From contig JAAYJW010000434.1 in assembly GCA_012522765.1 (NCBI GenBank), positions 1-33,124 of the forward strand: 33,124 nt of DNA. Direction: 5' to 3'. Positions 1-8,118 of the stretch are shown piece by piece. The DNA comes from a candidate division WS1 bacterium (lineage in GTDB: Bacteria > Armatimonadota > Zipacnadia > Zipacnadales > UBA5352). Positions within the stretch are counted from its first letter, which is position 1. The number at the start of each line of letters is the position of its first letter. The position numbers and the translations under genes were made by a program. Below the pieces are notes generated by a model. The model was not told where the DNA came from and did no database searches. It was given only the letters and a program-made list of their open reading frames with translations.

Positions 1-27
1 AATCCCTCTGCGTTGCGTCAGGGTGTG

Positions 28-309
28 TCAGTCTGCTCCCGACCGCCTGCCGTGCCGTGGCCGCTGCCGTTCCCGGTCGTTGCCGTTGCCGTTCCCGGCC
101 GTTGCCGTCTGTCGTTGCCTTTCCCCGTCCGCGGGGCCAAAGAGCATCCCGCAGACGATGGGGATACCGGTGGCGGGCCGGATCTCGGTGAAGCCGGGGA
201 CGACGGTTGCGATCTTGAAGGGCAGCAGGATCGCGACGTAGGCCGCGCCGGTGAGCGCTACAAGCACGACCATCTTCGTGTGCCGCCACATGGTGATGGC
301 ATCGAGCAT
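28..309 (-). CDS. Truncated ECF-transporter S-component-like membrane protein
   Basis: The first ~60 residues resemble the N-terminus of ECF transporter substrate-binding (S) components: a hydrophobic segment (VVLVALTGAAYVAILLPFK), then a PGFTEIRPATGIPIVCGMLFGPA stretch. Family members normally continue for another 100 or more residues with several membrane helices. Here the similarity stops right after FGPA, and the frame runs into low-complexity residues (ERQRQTATAGNGNGN...) encoded by a GTTGCC-type repeat before a stop. I chose the ATG at 309 because GGAGGTGT lies just upstream of it. The longer ORF to 579 has no family-like residues before this Met. An S-component binds a vitamin-like substrate and works with EcfT/EcfA, neither of which is in the window. 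The gene is probably non-functional or broken by assembly; the substrate cannot be inferred. Confidence 0.55.
   Translation of the reverse strand: MLDAITMWRHTKMVVLVALTGAAYVAILLPFKIATVVPGFTEIRPATGIPIVCGMLFGPADGERQRQTATAGNGNGNDRERQRPRHGRRSGAD
49..127. repeat. Degenerate GTTGCC/GTTCCC tandem repeat
   Basis: A run of imperfect six-base units (GTGGCC, GCTGCC, GTTCCC, GTTGCC, GTTGCC, GTTCCC, GTTGCC) separated by short GGTC/GGCC spacers. On the minus strand it reads as GGCAACGGCAACGGGAACG-like DNA and encodes the GNGNGN tail of the truncated S-component ORF. It starts almost exactly where similarity to the transporter family ends. Confidence 0.65.
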
Positions 310-416
310 CGGGATACACCTCCGGAAGAAGCTCCTTCGCTCGCGTAGTTCGCCGAGAAGGGCGCGTCCTTCCTGCGTCGGGAGTACGGGGCGAGGGCCG
401 CCGTTCGCCGTCGGAG

Positions 417-438
417 AGGTCGGCCGCCGTGCCGACCT
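417..438. promoter_or_regulatory. Inverted repeat in divergent intergenic region
   Basis: AGGTCGGC-cgccgt-GCCGACCT is a perfect 8-bp inverted repeat with a 6-base loop. It lies between the minus-strand S-component-like gene (start 309) and the plus-strand hydrolase (start 585). It could be an operator or a leader hairpin for either gene. Smaller imperfect stems flank it (for example GAAGG-gcgcgt-CCTTC near 356-371). I could not match the leader to a known riboswitch class. Confidence 0.3.
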
Positions 439-568
439 GTGCCGTTGCTGTACTGCGCACGAAGTCAACACTCTCGGCCTCCCCAGCGAACAACTACTTC
501 TCGCCCCTGTTGAAGGCCTCCCGCCATCTCCGGGGGAAGAACCACTCGCACCCGACATGTTCCACCGC

Positions 569-574
569 AGGAGG
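569..574 (+). promoter_or_regulatory. Shine-Dalgarno site fixing the start at 585
   Basis: AGGAGG sits 10 bases before ATG 585. The ORF track opens at 429, but family similarity (RPNIVLFTTDQHRGD) begins a few residues after Met-585, so the upstream 52 codons are not part of the gene. Confidence 0.75.
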
Positions 575-584
575 CGCATTGTCT

Positions 585-2003
585 ATGAGCGAGAGTAACC
601 GCCCCAACATCGTGCTCTTCACCACCGACCAGCATCGTGGCGACTGGATCGGCCTCGCCGGTCGCTCCGTCATCGAGACACCGAACCTCGACGCGTGGGT
701 AAACGAGGGGCTCTACTTCCCCAACGCCTACACGGAGATCCCCTCCACCACTGGCGCGCGCCGGATACTTCACATGGGCCAGGGCTCCTACGACTGCGGC
801 GTCATCGGCTACGCCGGCGGCATCTGGGACATCGAGAACTCGCTGCCGGCGGTGCTCGCCCGCGCGGGATATCACTGCTTCAGCGCAGGCTGGCGGAACA
901 TGCACCCGCGCCGGGCGCTCTTTGGCTACCACCAGGCCGTGATACACGACCTCCGGCCGGGCGTGGACGACTACATGGACTGGCTCGAGCGCGAGCTTGG
1001 GCCTTCGGCGCACGAGCGCGGGCATGGCTCCGACGCCAATGGCTGGCTGGCACGCCCCTGGCACCTCGAAGAGCGCTATCACCCGACCGTCTGGACCACT
1101 GACGTCGCGCTAGACCTTGTTGAGAAGCGCGACCCGACCAAACCATTCTTCCTCTGGTGCTCGCACCTGCGCCCGCATTCGCCGTACGATCCACCGCAGT
1201 TCTACTGGGACATGTACGATCAGCAGGACCTCGGTGAGCCGCCGATCGGCGACTGGGCGGACAGGCATCGGCAGGAGGGTGTGACGCCGATGCGCACCGC
1301 GTGGCAGGGCAACCTCGGCGCGAAAGCCACGCATCGCTGCCGCGCGGGCTACATGGGCTGCATCACGCACATTGACTACGAGATGGGGCGGATGGAGGAG
1401 TCGCTGATGAAGATGGAAGGCGTGGACGCCGCCAACACCATCTGGCTCTTCACCGCCGACCATGGCGACATGATGGGCGATCACTACCTCCACCGCAAGA
1501 CCTACGCCTATGAGGGCTCCGCTCGCATCCCGTTCGTAGTGCGCTATCCGAAGGGCTACGACGCCCCCACCGGCGCCTTCGAGCAACCGGTCGGTTTGCA
1601 GGATGTCATGCCGACGCTGCTTGACATTGCGGGCGTCGAGTCTCCCGACACAATGACCGGGGAAAGCGTGGTGCAGGCTGCGCGCGGCGGAGAGTGGCGC
1701 GAGTTCATCCACGGCGAGCACTCGCCCTGCTATCACCCGACCAACGCCGTGCAGTACCTCACCGATGGCAGAGAGAAGTTCCTCTGGTTCCCGGTGACGG
1801 GGCAGGAGCAGTTCTTCGACCTGCAGAACGATCGCGACGAGACGCGCGATCTCATCAACGACCCGGCAGCGCAGGAGCGCGTGAAGCTCTGGCGGCAGCG
1901 CCTCGTAGATCGTCTCGCCATCCGCAACGACGGCTTCTCCGATGGCCAGCGCCTGATCACGAAGCCGGAGGGCTACGGCCCGGTGGTGGAGGGCAGGGAA
2001 TAG
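585..2003 (+). CDS. Sulfatase-superfamily hydrolase with Thr at the nucleophile position
   Basis: A 472-residue protein of the sulfatase / alkaline-phosphatase superfamily. The N-terminus RPNIVLFTTDQHRGDW carries the first metal-binding Asp. ADHGDMMGDH and the following Lys and Arg residues match the C-terminal metal/substrate region, and the family C-terminal subdomain (FFDLQNDRDETRDLIND) is present. The usual Cys/Ser-x-Pro-x-Arg formylglycine motif is replaced by T55-T-G-A-R59, aligned by the conserved Gly six residues after Arg. The usual Cys/Ser precursor is therefore absent and a Thr sits there, as in phosphodiesterase branches of the superfamily. No signal peptide is visible, so it is probably cytoplasmic. 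The substrate may be a sulfate ester, a phosphodiester or a phosphonate. The fold is clear; the reaction is not. Confidence 0.85.
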   Translation: MSESNRPNIVLFTTDQHRGDWIGLAGRSVIETPNLDAWVNEGLYFPNAYTEIPSTTGARRILHMGQGSYDCGVIGYAGGIWDIENSLPAVLARAGYHCFSAGWRNMHPRRALFGYHQAVIHDLRPGVDDYMDWLERELGPSAHERGHGSDANGWLARPWHLEERYHPTVWTTDVALDLVEKRDPTKPFFLWCSHLRPHSPYDPPQFYWDMYDQQDLGEPPIGDWADRHRQEGVTPMRTAWQGNLGAKATHRCRAGYMGCITHIDYEMGRMEESLMKMEGVDAANTIWLFTADHGDMMGDHYLHRKTYAYEGSARIPFVVRYPKGYDAPTGAFEQPVGLQDVMPTLLDIAGVESPDTMTGESVVQAARGGEWREFIHGEHSPCYHPTNAVQYLTDGREKFLWFPVTGQEQFFDLQNDRDETRDLINDPAAQERVKLWRQRLVDRLAIRNDGFSDGQRLITKPEGYGPVVEGRE

Positions 2004-2026
2004 CCCACCCCTGTACAAAGGAGAAT

Positions 2027-2061
2027 GGGCGGGCTGCGGGGATGCCGTCCGCAACCCGCCC
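2027..2061 (+). terminator. Hairpin after the sulfatase-like gene
   Basis: GGGCGGG-c-TGCGG pairs with CCGCA-a-CCCGCCC around a 9-base loop, starting 24 bases after the stop codon at 2003. The stem is very GC-rich. There is no clear T-tract after it, so it is terminator-like rather than a textbook intrinsic terminator. Confidence 0.5.
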
Positions 2062-2120
2062 GGAGATACCTCGCGCCCGGTACTACCTGACCAGTCGACC
2101 GACTCTTTCCGGCCGCGAGT

Positions 2121-2337
2121 TGGGCTGGCGAGGTAGGAAGGCGGGGTCCTCGCCAGCCCAGTTACCGGCGGTGCCACTGTTCACCGCCAGGTCCGACAGG
2201 TCTGGCCTCTCGGCCAGAGCGACTTCGGGGGCGGTGATGAACAGCGTGTTTTCACCGCGCTGCCCTCTGCCCATGTCCCCGCCACCCGAAGTCTTCCGGA
2301 GCATCGCAGGCTGCAGAGGGGGGGATCTGCATCCTGC
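2121..2337. other. Gene-free stretch packed with stable inverted repeats (candidate structured RNA)
   Basis: Between the hydrolase (stop 2003) and the SDR gene (start 2591) no ORF looks real, but there are consecutive, unrelated stems. TGGGCTGGCGAGG (2121-2133) pairs perfectly with 2148-2160 (13 bp). GGCGGTG (2167) pairs with CACCGCC (2182). TCTGGCC (2201) pairs with GGCCAGA (2212). GACTTCGGGGGCGG (2221-2234) pairs with 2279-2293, with one bulged A. GCAGG-c-TGCAGA (2306-2317) pairs with TCTGCA-t-CCTGC (2326-2337). Inside the fourth stem, GCGGTGA (2231) can instead pair with TCACCGC (2252), giving two competing folds. The stems differ in sequence, so this is not a REP-type repeat family. I see no tmRNA, RNase P, SRP or 6S signature. 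The remainder, 2338-2590, holds only a weak GATCAC/GTGATC pair (2523-2563) and the SD of the next gene. Confidence 0.4.
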
Positions 2338-2590
2338 TGACCACACAATGCCACACACGGATAACGCAGTCCATCGGGATGTCACCTGATTTCACGCGCG
2401 ATTTCGCCTTAGCCGTGTCTGGGTACATCTGCCCCTGCCAGTTATTTGGAAAGAACTCAACAACCTGCCGCACAAGCCGCCTCCCCCGCTACGCGACGCC
2501 CTCCGCCGTCAGGCTGCAGGAAGATCACCGGAGTCCGCGAAGTCATTACCCGGTAGCGTGATCATCCGAGCGGCAAGGGGCTGATAGACA

Positions 2591-3337
2591 ATGTTCGACC
2601 TGACGGGAGAAACGGCGATTGTCACCGGAGGAGCGCGCGGGTTGGGGCGAGCGATGGCGGACGGTCTCGCCGAACGTGGCGCGAGTGTCGCACTCTTTGA
2701 CGTGATCGACGGGACCGAAGCTTGTGAGCAGATCGCCGGCGCATGCGGGGTGCAGGCGCGGTTCTACGAGGTGGACGTGACCGACGAGGCGCGGATTGAG
2801 GAGGCAGTGGGGCAGGTCGTCGAGGACTTCGGGCCGATAGACATTCTCCTGAACAACGCCGGCATCTACTACCCCACGCCGGTGGTGGAGACGTCGCGAG
2901 AGGACTGGCAGCGCATCCTCGACGTTGACCTCAACGGGTACTTCCTGATGGCCAAGTACGTTATCCCGCGCATGCCCGATGGCGGGCGCATCATCAACAT
3001 CGCTTCAATCGCTGGCCACAGTGCCTTCGAGCAGTCTGCCGCCTACTGCGTCGCCAAGGGCGGAGTGATCGAGTTGACCAAGTCGCTCGCGTATGAGTTC
3101 GGCGACCGCGGCATCAGGGTCAACGCCATCTGTCCCGGGACCTTCACTACCGACATGACCGCCGAGATGCTCGAGGGTACGGAATTCATCGCGACTATCA
3201 AGCGCGAGATTCCGCTCAATCGCCCCGGCCGCCCGGAGGAACTCAAGGGCCTGGCGATCTACCTCGCCTCCGACGCTTCAAGCTACATGACCGGCTCGAT
3301 CATCGACATTGACGGCGGCTGGACCTGCCACGTGTGA
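2591..3337 (+). CDS. SDR family NAD(P)-dependent oxidoreductase
   Basis: A 248-residue classical short-chain dehydrogenase/reductase of normal length. The Rossmann motif TGGARGLG is at 12-19 and NNAG at 88-91. The catalytic tetrad is Asn115 (DLNGYF), Ser139 (NIASIAG), Tyr152 and Lys156 (YCVAK). The family C-terminus (ASSYMTGSIIDIDGGW) is present. Asp37 at the end of strand 2 (ALFDV) favours NAD(H) over NADP(H). AAGGGG lies 10 bases before the ATG. The substrate is not determined; sugar or sugar-acid dehydrogenases and 3-oxoacyl reductases share these features. The neighbouring secreted glycoside hydrolase starts 68 bases downstream on the same strand, so a role in catabolism of a released sugar is plausible but inferred. 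Confidence 0.9.
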   Translation: MFDLTGETAIVTGGARGLGRAMADGLAERGASVALFDVIDGTEACEQIAGACGVQARFYEVDVTDEARIEEAVGQVVEDFGPIDILLNNAGIYYPTPVVETSREDWQRILDVDLNGYFLMAKYVIPRMPDGGRIINIASIAGHSAFEQSAAYCVAKGGVIELTKSLAYEFGDRGIRVNAICPGTFTTDMTAEMLEGTEFIATIKREIPLNRPGRPEELKGLAIYLASDASSYMTGSIIDIDGGWTCHV

Positions 3338-3405
3338 GGTACGGAGGAATCAGCGGGGAGACGGTCAAAGACACCCCCGTCCGCCGTAATCACGGAGGTG
3401 TCTCC

Positions 3406-5291
3406 ATGTACCGTCCTGTGACTATGTGCTTCGCCGCGATCATCGCTGTATCAGCCACAGTAGCGTGCGCTCAACCGGCTCCCCCGGAAGTAGACGATCA
3501 CACGCTCTTTCTGGCGCGCTTCGATGAGGGCTTCGACGCCGACTACGCCGCGGTGACGCAGCCGCGCAGGTCAATGGCGCGGAGCTTATCGCCGAGGGCA
3601 AGTGGGGCGGCGCGGTGCGCCTCACAGGCGGAAATGACCTCAGCTTCGCGCCCGAAGGCAACTTCGACATGGCCGCCGGGACGATCATGTTCTGGTTCAG
3701 GCCCGACTGGGAGCCCGGGGCGCCGGAATCGCACGCGCTCCTGAGCATGACCCTTGGCGGCGACCCGCCCGGCTACTTCGTGCTCAGCCAGGGTTGGTGG
3801 GAGTCCTCCGGCGGCGTCGGACGCATGTACTTCGTACTCGACAACCAGTCCTTCATGCACTGCAACACGCAGGCGTGGGCGAACATGGACGCGGAGGAGC
3901 TTGGGCGCTGGCACCACGTAGCTCTCACATGGAGCGAAGGCGCACAGGGCGTGATGGCGCTCTACATTGACGGTGACCGCGTCGGTTATAGCGCTCGCCC
4001 GGATATCACCCTGCGCCGGCCCGTGGACCGGCTGATCGTGGGCTCGGATGGCTCGCAGGGCGGCCAGCGACCGGCGGACGGGCTGCTTGACGAGTTGGTC
4101 ATCTACGATCGCATAATGAGCGACGCGCAGATTGCCGAGGTCTTTCGCGCGCAGGAGCCCGACTGGGAGGCGATCCAGGCGCGGCGGATGGCGTGGCTGA
4201 CGGACGTGCTCGCCGGGCCGGAGCCGCTGCTGCCTCGCGACGAGCAGGGGCGGCTGCTTGAGAGCCGGGCGCTGCTCGACGAGGGCACCGGTTGGAACAC
4301 TCCCGAGAACATCCCGGAGATCGTGGCGAAGCTCAAGCGCGCTGGCTTCAACGTCTATGTCCCGTGCATCTGGCACGGCCGCGGGACGCGCTGGGCGTTT
4401 GAGGGCTACCCGCCGGATGAGCGGATGGCCGAGCAGTTCGCACAGACTGAGGGTGATCCGCTGGCGATGCTCATCGAGCAGTGCCACGCGGAGGGGATCG
4501 AGGTGCACCCGTGGTTCTGCGTCGTGAAGCGGGAGGGCGACATCCTCCCGGAGTTCGTGGAGGACGGGACGCCTGCGAAGTTCTTCGACGCACACCGGCC
4601 CGCGTTCCGTGAGTTCATCACCGGCCTGATGACCGCCGTGATCGAGCGGTACGAAGTTGATGGCATCAACCTCGACTTCATCCGCACCGGTGGGCTCTGC
4701 ACCGGGCCGCTCTGCGAGGCGGAGTATCGCGCGAAGTTCGGCAGCGAGATGGATGAGGATGCGAAGCTCACCACGGAGGAGGGATGGGCAAACCCGAAGA
4801 TCGTACAGTGGCAGAACGAGTGCATTGGCGAGATCGTGAGGCGCGTGGCGACGCGAGGGTGCGAACTGCGCCCCGGGCTGATCGTGAGCGTGGACGGCCA
4901 CCCTCATGCGCCGGGTGAGGCGCCGGACTCGAACGGGCGCAATGAGGGCCCGTGGGTTGATGCCGGCTGGGTGGACGTGGTCTACGCGATGGACTACTCG
5001 CGCGAACTGTCGTGGGTGCGACTGGACCGAGTGCGCGAGGCGAGTGAGCATCCGGAGGCGTATGTGGAGCTTTGCGGCAACTATGAGCGCACCGAGACCG
5101 GTCACGTGGTGCCGCGCGAGGGCGAACTCGTCGCGCAGCAAATCGAGTTCTGCCGGCGCAAGTGGCCCGGGAACGGCGTCGGCCTCTACCTGTGGTCGAT
5201 GCTCAGCGACGATCAGATCGAGGCGCTTCGGGCTGGCCCCTTCGCCGAGGACGCGGTGCCAACGTGGGTGCGCAGCCACCCTCACCAGTAG
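3406..5291 (+). CDS. Secreted LamG + GHL10-type glycoside hydrolase, frameshifted near 3552
   Basis: Translation begins at ATG 3406, five bases after GGAGGTG, with a signal peptide (YRPVTMCFAAIIAVSATVACA) and HTLFLARFDEGFDADYAA. The frame is then lost. The continuation GDAAAQVNGAELIAEGKWGGAVRL is in the next frame, and the ORF track lists that part only from the Met at 3615. One missing base near 3552 (GCGGTGAC where GCGGGTGAC would restore the frame) explains the break. The restored protein would be about 628 residues. A LamG/concanavalin-like domain (about 30-220) has FDMAAGTIMFWFRPDW and RWHHVALTWSEG. A GHL10 (DUF187-like) TIM-barrel domain (about 280-620) has IPEIVAKLKRAGFNVYVP, EVHPWF and DGINLDFIR. 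It is probably an extracellular glycan hydrolase; the substrate is unknown. It could be a true pseudogene or a consensus error. Its last 10 bases overlap the convergent gene's 3' end. Confidence 0.8.
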
Positions 5292-6613
5292 CCGTGACGC
5301 TCGCCCCACTGCAGCCAGTCTTTCCCGAGCGTGATGCCATGCGTCACCAGCGGATCCTCCTCGAGGCCATTGCGACGCATCATGTATGACACCCAGGCCT
5401 CCAGCTTCGTGTCAAGCTCTGACGCCACGTCTGGCCGCAGCGCAGCAATATTGCGGAACTCGCCGGGATCGGCGTCGAGATCGTAAAGCTCCTCCATCGG
5501 CCCCCCGTAGAGGTCCATAGCCCGGGCCTTGATGTACTTCCATCGCTCCGTCCTGATCGCCCACTTCATCTGCCACGTGCACTCCTGTGTGATGAGGAAG
5601 TCATGCAGCGTGCGCTCTGCTCCCTCAGTCAGAAGGTCCAGCGCGCTGTCGCCCTCCATTGCGTCTGGTATGCGTGCCCCTGCCGCTTCGAGCATGGTCG
5701 GAGCGAGGTTGAGGTGCGTCAGAAGCTGATCTACCTCCGTGCCCGCGGCAATACGCTTGGGCCAGCGTACCAGCAGCGGGACGTGGATGTTCGGGTCGTA
5801 GAGGCCGTGGTGATCGAAGAAGATACCGTGGCGGAACATAAGCTCACCGTGGTCAGAGAAGACAACGACCATCGTATCTTCCGCAAGCCCGGTGTCCTCA
5901 AGCGCGCTCATCAGTTGCGCGAAGCCCGCGTCAACATGCCGAATCTCGGCGTCATATAGCGCCTCGACGAAGAGCGCGTCAGTCAGCCCCTCGGGCAAAC
6001 GGCTGAACCAGTTCTGTTTCCACTTCGAGCCCCAGTAGCCCTCAAGCAGCGGCTTGAGCGACTCGTTGTCAGGATCGCACGGGTCATCGCCCTCGTAGAA
6101 GTCGTACCACATTTCCTCCGGCGGCAGGTAGGGAGTGTGCGGGTCCCAGTAGTGGACGAACATGAAGAACGGGTTATCCGCGCCGTTCTCGCGCAGCCAC
6201 GGTATCGCCAGTTCGTTGTAATCGCGCCAGTCCGACCACTGGATGTACTTGCGGTTCAGCGACGGGTTGAACTGTTGTGTCCATCCTCTGGCGAACCAGT
6301 TCTTCATCATCGGCAGGTTGTCGAAGCCAGCGGTGACATATCCCGCACGCTGAAGCTGCTCCGTCAGATAGGGCGCAGAGGATGGAAGTTCATTGTGCCC
6401 GCCGTGTGCGACTATGCCGGTGGTGATGGACTGCTGTCCGGTGAAGGTGGTCGTGTAGTTCGGCTGTGTCGGCACCGACGGGCAGTAGAGCCTTTGGCAG
6501 AGCGCTCCCTGTCTCGCAAACTCATCGAGATTCGGCGTGGTAAGCTTGTGATAGCCGTAGCAGCTCATGTGCCGCGCGCTGAGGGTGTCGATTGCCACGA
6601 GTATGATGTTCAT
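5282..6613 (-). CDS. Sulfatase-like hydrolase with Thr nucleophile position, coupled to glycosyltransferases
   Basis: A 443-residue sulfatase-superfamily protein. It has the N-terminal metal Asp9 (LVAIDTLSARHMSCYG), SDHGELMFRHG, and FDHHGLYDPNIHVPLLVRWPKR for the second metal/substrate region. At the formylglycine motif it reads T49-Q-P-N-Y53, so the Cys/Ser is Thr and the Arg is Tyr while Pro is kept. It is therefore unlikely to be an FGE substrate and may use Thr directly, as phosphodiesterases of the superfamily do. No signal peptide or membrane helix is visible. Its ATG overlaps the TGA of the upstream GT39-like gene (ATGA), which indicates translational coupling and a shared task with the glycosyltransferases. 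Exact chemistry is unknown. Confidence 0.85.
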   Translation of the reverse strand: MNIILVAIDTLSARHMSCYGYHKLTTPNLDEFARQGALCQRLYCPSVPTQPNYTTTFTGQQSITTGIVAHGGHNELPSSAPYLTEQLQRAGYVTAGFDNLPMMKNWFARGWTQQFNPSLNRKYIQWSDWRDYNELAIPWLRENGADNPFFMFVHYWDPHTPYLPPEEMWYDFYEGDDPCDPDNESLKPLLEGYWGSKWKQNWFSRLPEGLTDALFVEALYDAEIRHVDAGFAQLMSALEDTGLAEDTMVVVFSDHGELMFRHGIFFDHHGLYDPNIHVPLLVRWPKRIAAGTEVDQLLTHLNLAPTMLEAAGARIPDAMEGDSALDLLTEGAERTLHDFLITQECTWQMKWAIRTERWKYIKARAMDLYGGPMEELYDLDADPGEFRNIAALRPDVASELDTKLEAWVSYMMRRNGLEEDPLVTHGITLGKDWLQWGERHGYW

Positions 6614-8118
6614 GATGTCTCATTCTCCTCTGCCCGATCATGCCGCCCGGATGGATAGTCCAGCATGTAGAACCTGACGTCGCCGACGCGGAATTGCTCC
6701 TCAGAAGCGGCCATCTGCCGCACGATATCCGGCGCGCGGCTTTCATGCGCGTGCATGAGGATCAGCCACATCCGCCCGCCGTCGGGCCAGATGTCGAGGG
6801 CCGCGCGCTCAACCTCGGCAGGATCCTCCAGATCCCGCGAGATCCCATGCACTTCCAGCGCCCCGTCATAGTAGTGCGCGAAAAGCTCGGGCACGAAGTT
6901 GCTGTCGATTGTGACGACCACGTCGGACGGCTGCTCGCGCGCCTCAATGGTTGCGGCAATGGTCTCCCAATCCGGCCGCGGCGGCGCGGTATGCCAGCGC
7001 CACAGGCCGTGGCCGCACAGCGCAACGAGGACAATGCTCAGCACGATCGCCGCCCACCGCCGCCGCTGCCACAAGCCCACCACGGCGGCGCTGCAGAGGA
7101 GGGTGGTCGGCAGTAGCGTGATGTTGGGCACTCTCACACCGATCCAGAAGGTGGTGAAGCTGCCGATCAGCGCGATCAGGGCGACGGGGATCAGCAGCAT
7201 GCAGATGGCCCACCAGCGCGCCCCCGGCGTCACGGGATCAAGCCCGCCCTCGCCATCACGCCACAGCCACCATGCAAGCGTCGCACAGCCGAGGCCTGTT
7301 GCGATAGCGATCACTCCCGCCGGCCCCAGCAGCAGGTCGTAGCCGAAAGGCCTGCCGAACGCCGCCATGATTGACGAGGCCCGCGGCAGTTGATAGGCAG
7401 CACCTGTGATCGCGGCGGTCTGCATCTGCCGCGCAAGAACGGCGGCCATCCAGGCGATCATGACCGCCAGCGAGAGTGCAGTACCCGGCCCAAGCTGCAG
7501 AAGATAAGCCCGCTTGCCGGCGTCACGCATACCGGTGAAAAGCGAAAGAAGCACGATCACAGCCAGCGCTACTCCGCCCCAGTAATGCGTGAGCGGCAGC
7601 AGCATCGCCGCCAGTGCGAAGCCGACCGTCGCGGCGAGGTTGCGCTCCCTGCAGACCCGCAGTGCGAAGAGCCATGTCAGCGCGACCAGCAGCACCAGCA
7701 TCGCGTAGCTGCGTGCCTCCTGAGCATAGCGAACGGAGGTGGGCATGATCGCCAGCAGAACCGCACTGGTGAGGCCGACCGATCTTCCGAAGAGGGCGCT
7801 GCCCAGGAGGAAGAGTACCGGGACGGTGGCGACGCTCAGTGCGACCGACAGTCCTCGAAGTGCTGCATCCGATGAGCCGAAGATGTTGCGCCACAGGTGC
7901 AGGGCGAGGTAGTAGCCCGGCGGATGCGGATCATGCAGAGCGGTGGCGCGGAGCACATCGCCCGGCCCCGCGCCCGCGCTGAGCATCAGGCTCGCGCCCT
8001 CGTCGAGCCACAGGTTATCATCTGCGAGGCTGTAGAGGCGCAGGACCAGAGCGAGCAAGATGGCCGCAAGCAGCACGGCCACCGACAGCTTCGCCGGGAA
8101 CGTCCGTGGAGTCTTCAT
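6610..8118 (-). CDS. GT39-like membrane glycosyltransferase (paralogue A)
   Basis: A 502-residue polytopic membrane protein resembling the GT39/PMT/ArnT (GT-C) group, which transfers a sugar from a polyprenyl-phosphate donor on the outer face of the membrane. The N-terminal helix (LSVAVLLAAILLALVLRLY) is followed by the acidic loop LWLDEGASLM carrying the Asp-Glu pair typical of GT-C enzymes. Next come HDPHPPGYYLALHLW and many hydrophobic helices to about residue 380. A soluble C-terminal domain (RPDWETIAATIEAREQPSDVVVTID...) follows. I chose ATG 8118 because it overlaps the stop of the upstream gene (ATGA); the 49 codons before it in the ORF track are antisense-like filler. It is clearly a duplicate of the next gene upstream. 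The acceptor (protein, lipid or glycan) is unknown. Confidence 0.85.
   Translation of the reverse strand: MKTPRTFPAKLSVAVLLAAILLALVLRLYSLADDNLWLDEGASLMLSAGAGPGDVLRATALHDPHPPGYYLALHLWRNIFGSSDAALRGLSVALSVATVPVLFLLGSALFGRSVGLTSAVLLAIMPTSVRYAQEARSYAMLVLLVALTWLFALRVCRERNLAATVGFALAAMLLPLTHYWGGVALAVIVLLSLFTGMRDAGKRAYLLQLGPGTALSLAVMIAWMAAVLARQMQTAAITGAAYQLPRASSIMAAFGRPFGYDLLLGPAGVIAIATGLGCATLAWWLWRDGEGGLDPVTPGARWWAICMLLIPVALIALIGSFTTFWIGVRVPNITLLPTTLLCSAAVVGLWQRRRWAAIVLSIVLVALCGHGLWRWHTAPPRPDWETIAATIEAREQPSDVVVTIDSNFVPELFAHYYDGALEVHGISRDLEDPAEVERAALDIWPDGGRMWLILMHAHESRAPDIVRQMAASEEQFRVGDVRFYMLDYPSGRHDRAEENETS

Noticed and set aside
49-127. GTTGCC repeat considered as a CRISPR array
   Set aside because: Units are six bases long, contiguous and degenerate, with no spacers of uniform length.
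310-579. N-terminal extension of the S-component-like ORF to 579
   Set aside because: Residues upstream of Met at 309 show no family similarity, and a strong SD stands directly before that Met.
2121-2590. Intergenic region considered as RNase P RNA, tmRNA, SRP RNA, 6S RNA or tRNA
   Set aside because: None of the conserved sequence signatures of these RNAs was found on either strand; only unnamed stems are supported.
3543-5309. 588-residue minus-strand ORF opposite the LamG-GHL10 gene
   Set aside because: It is antisense to a clear protein family, is Arg/His/Leu-rich filler typical of GC-rich shadows, and has no recognisable domain.
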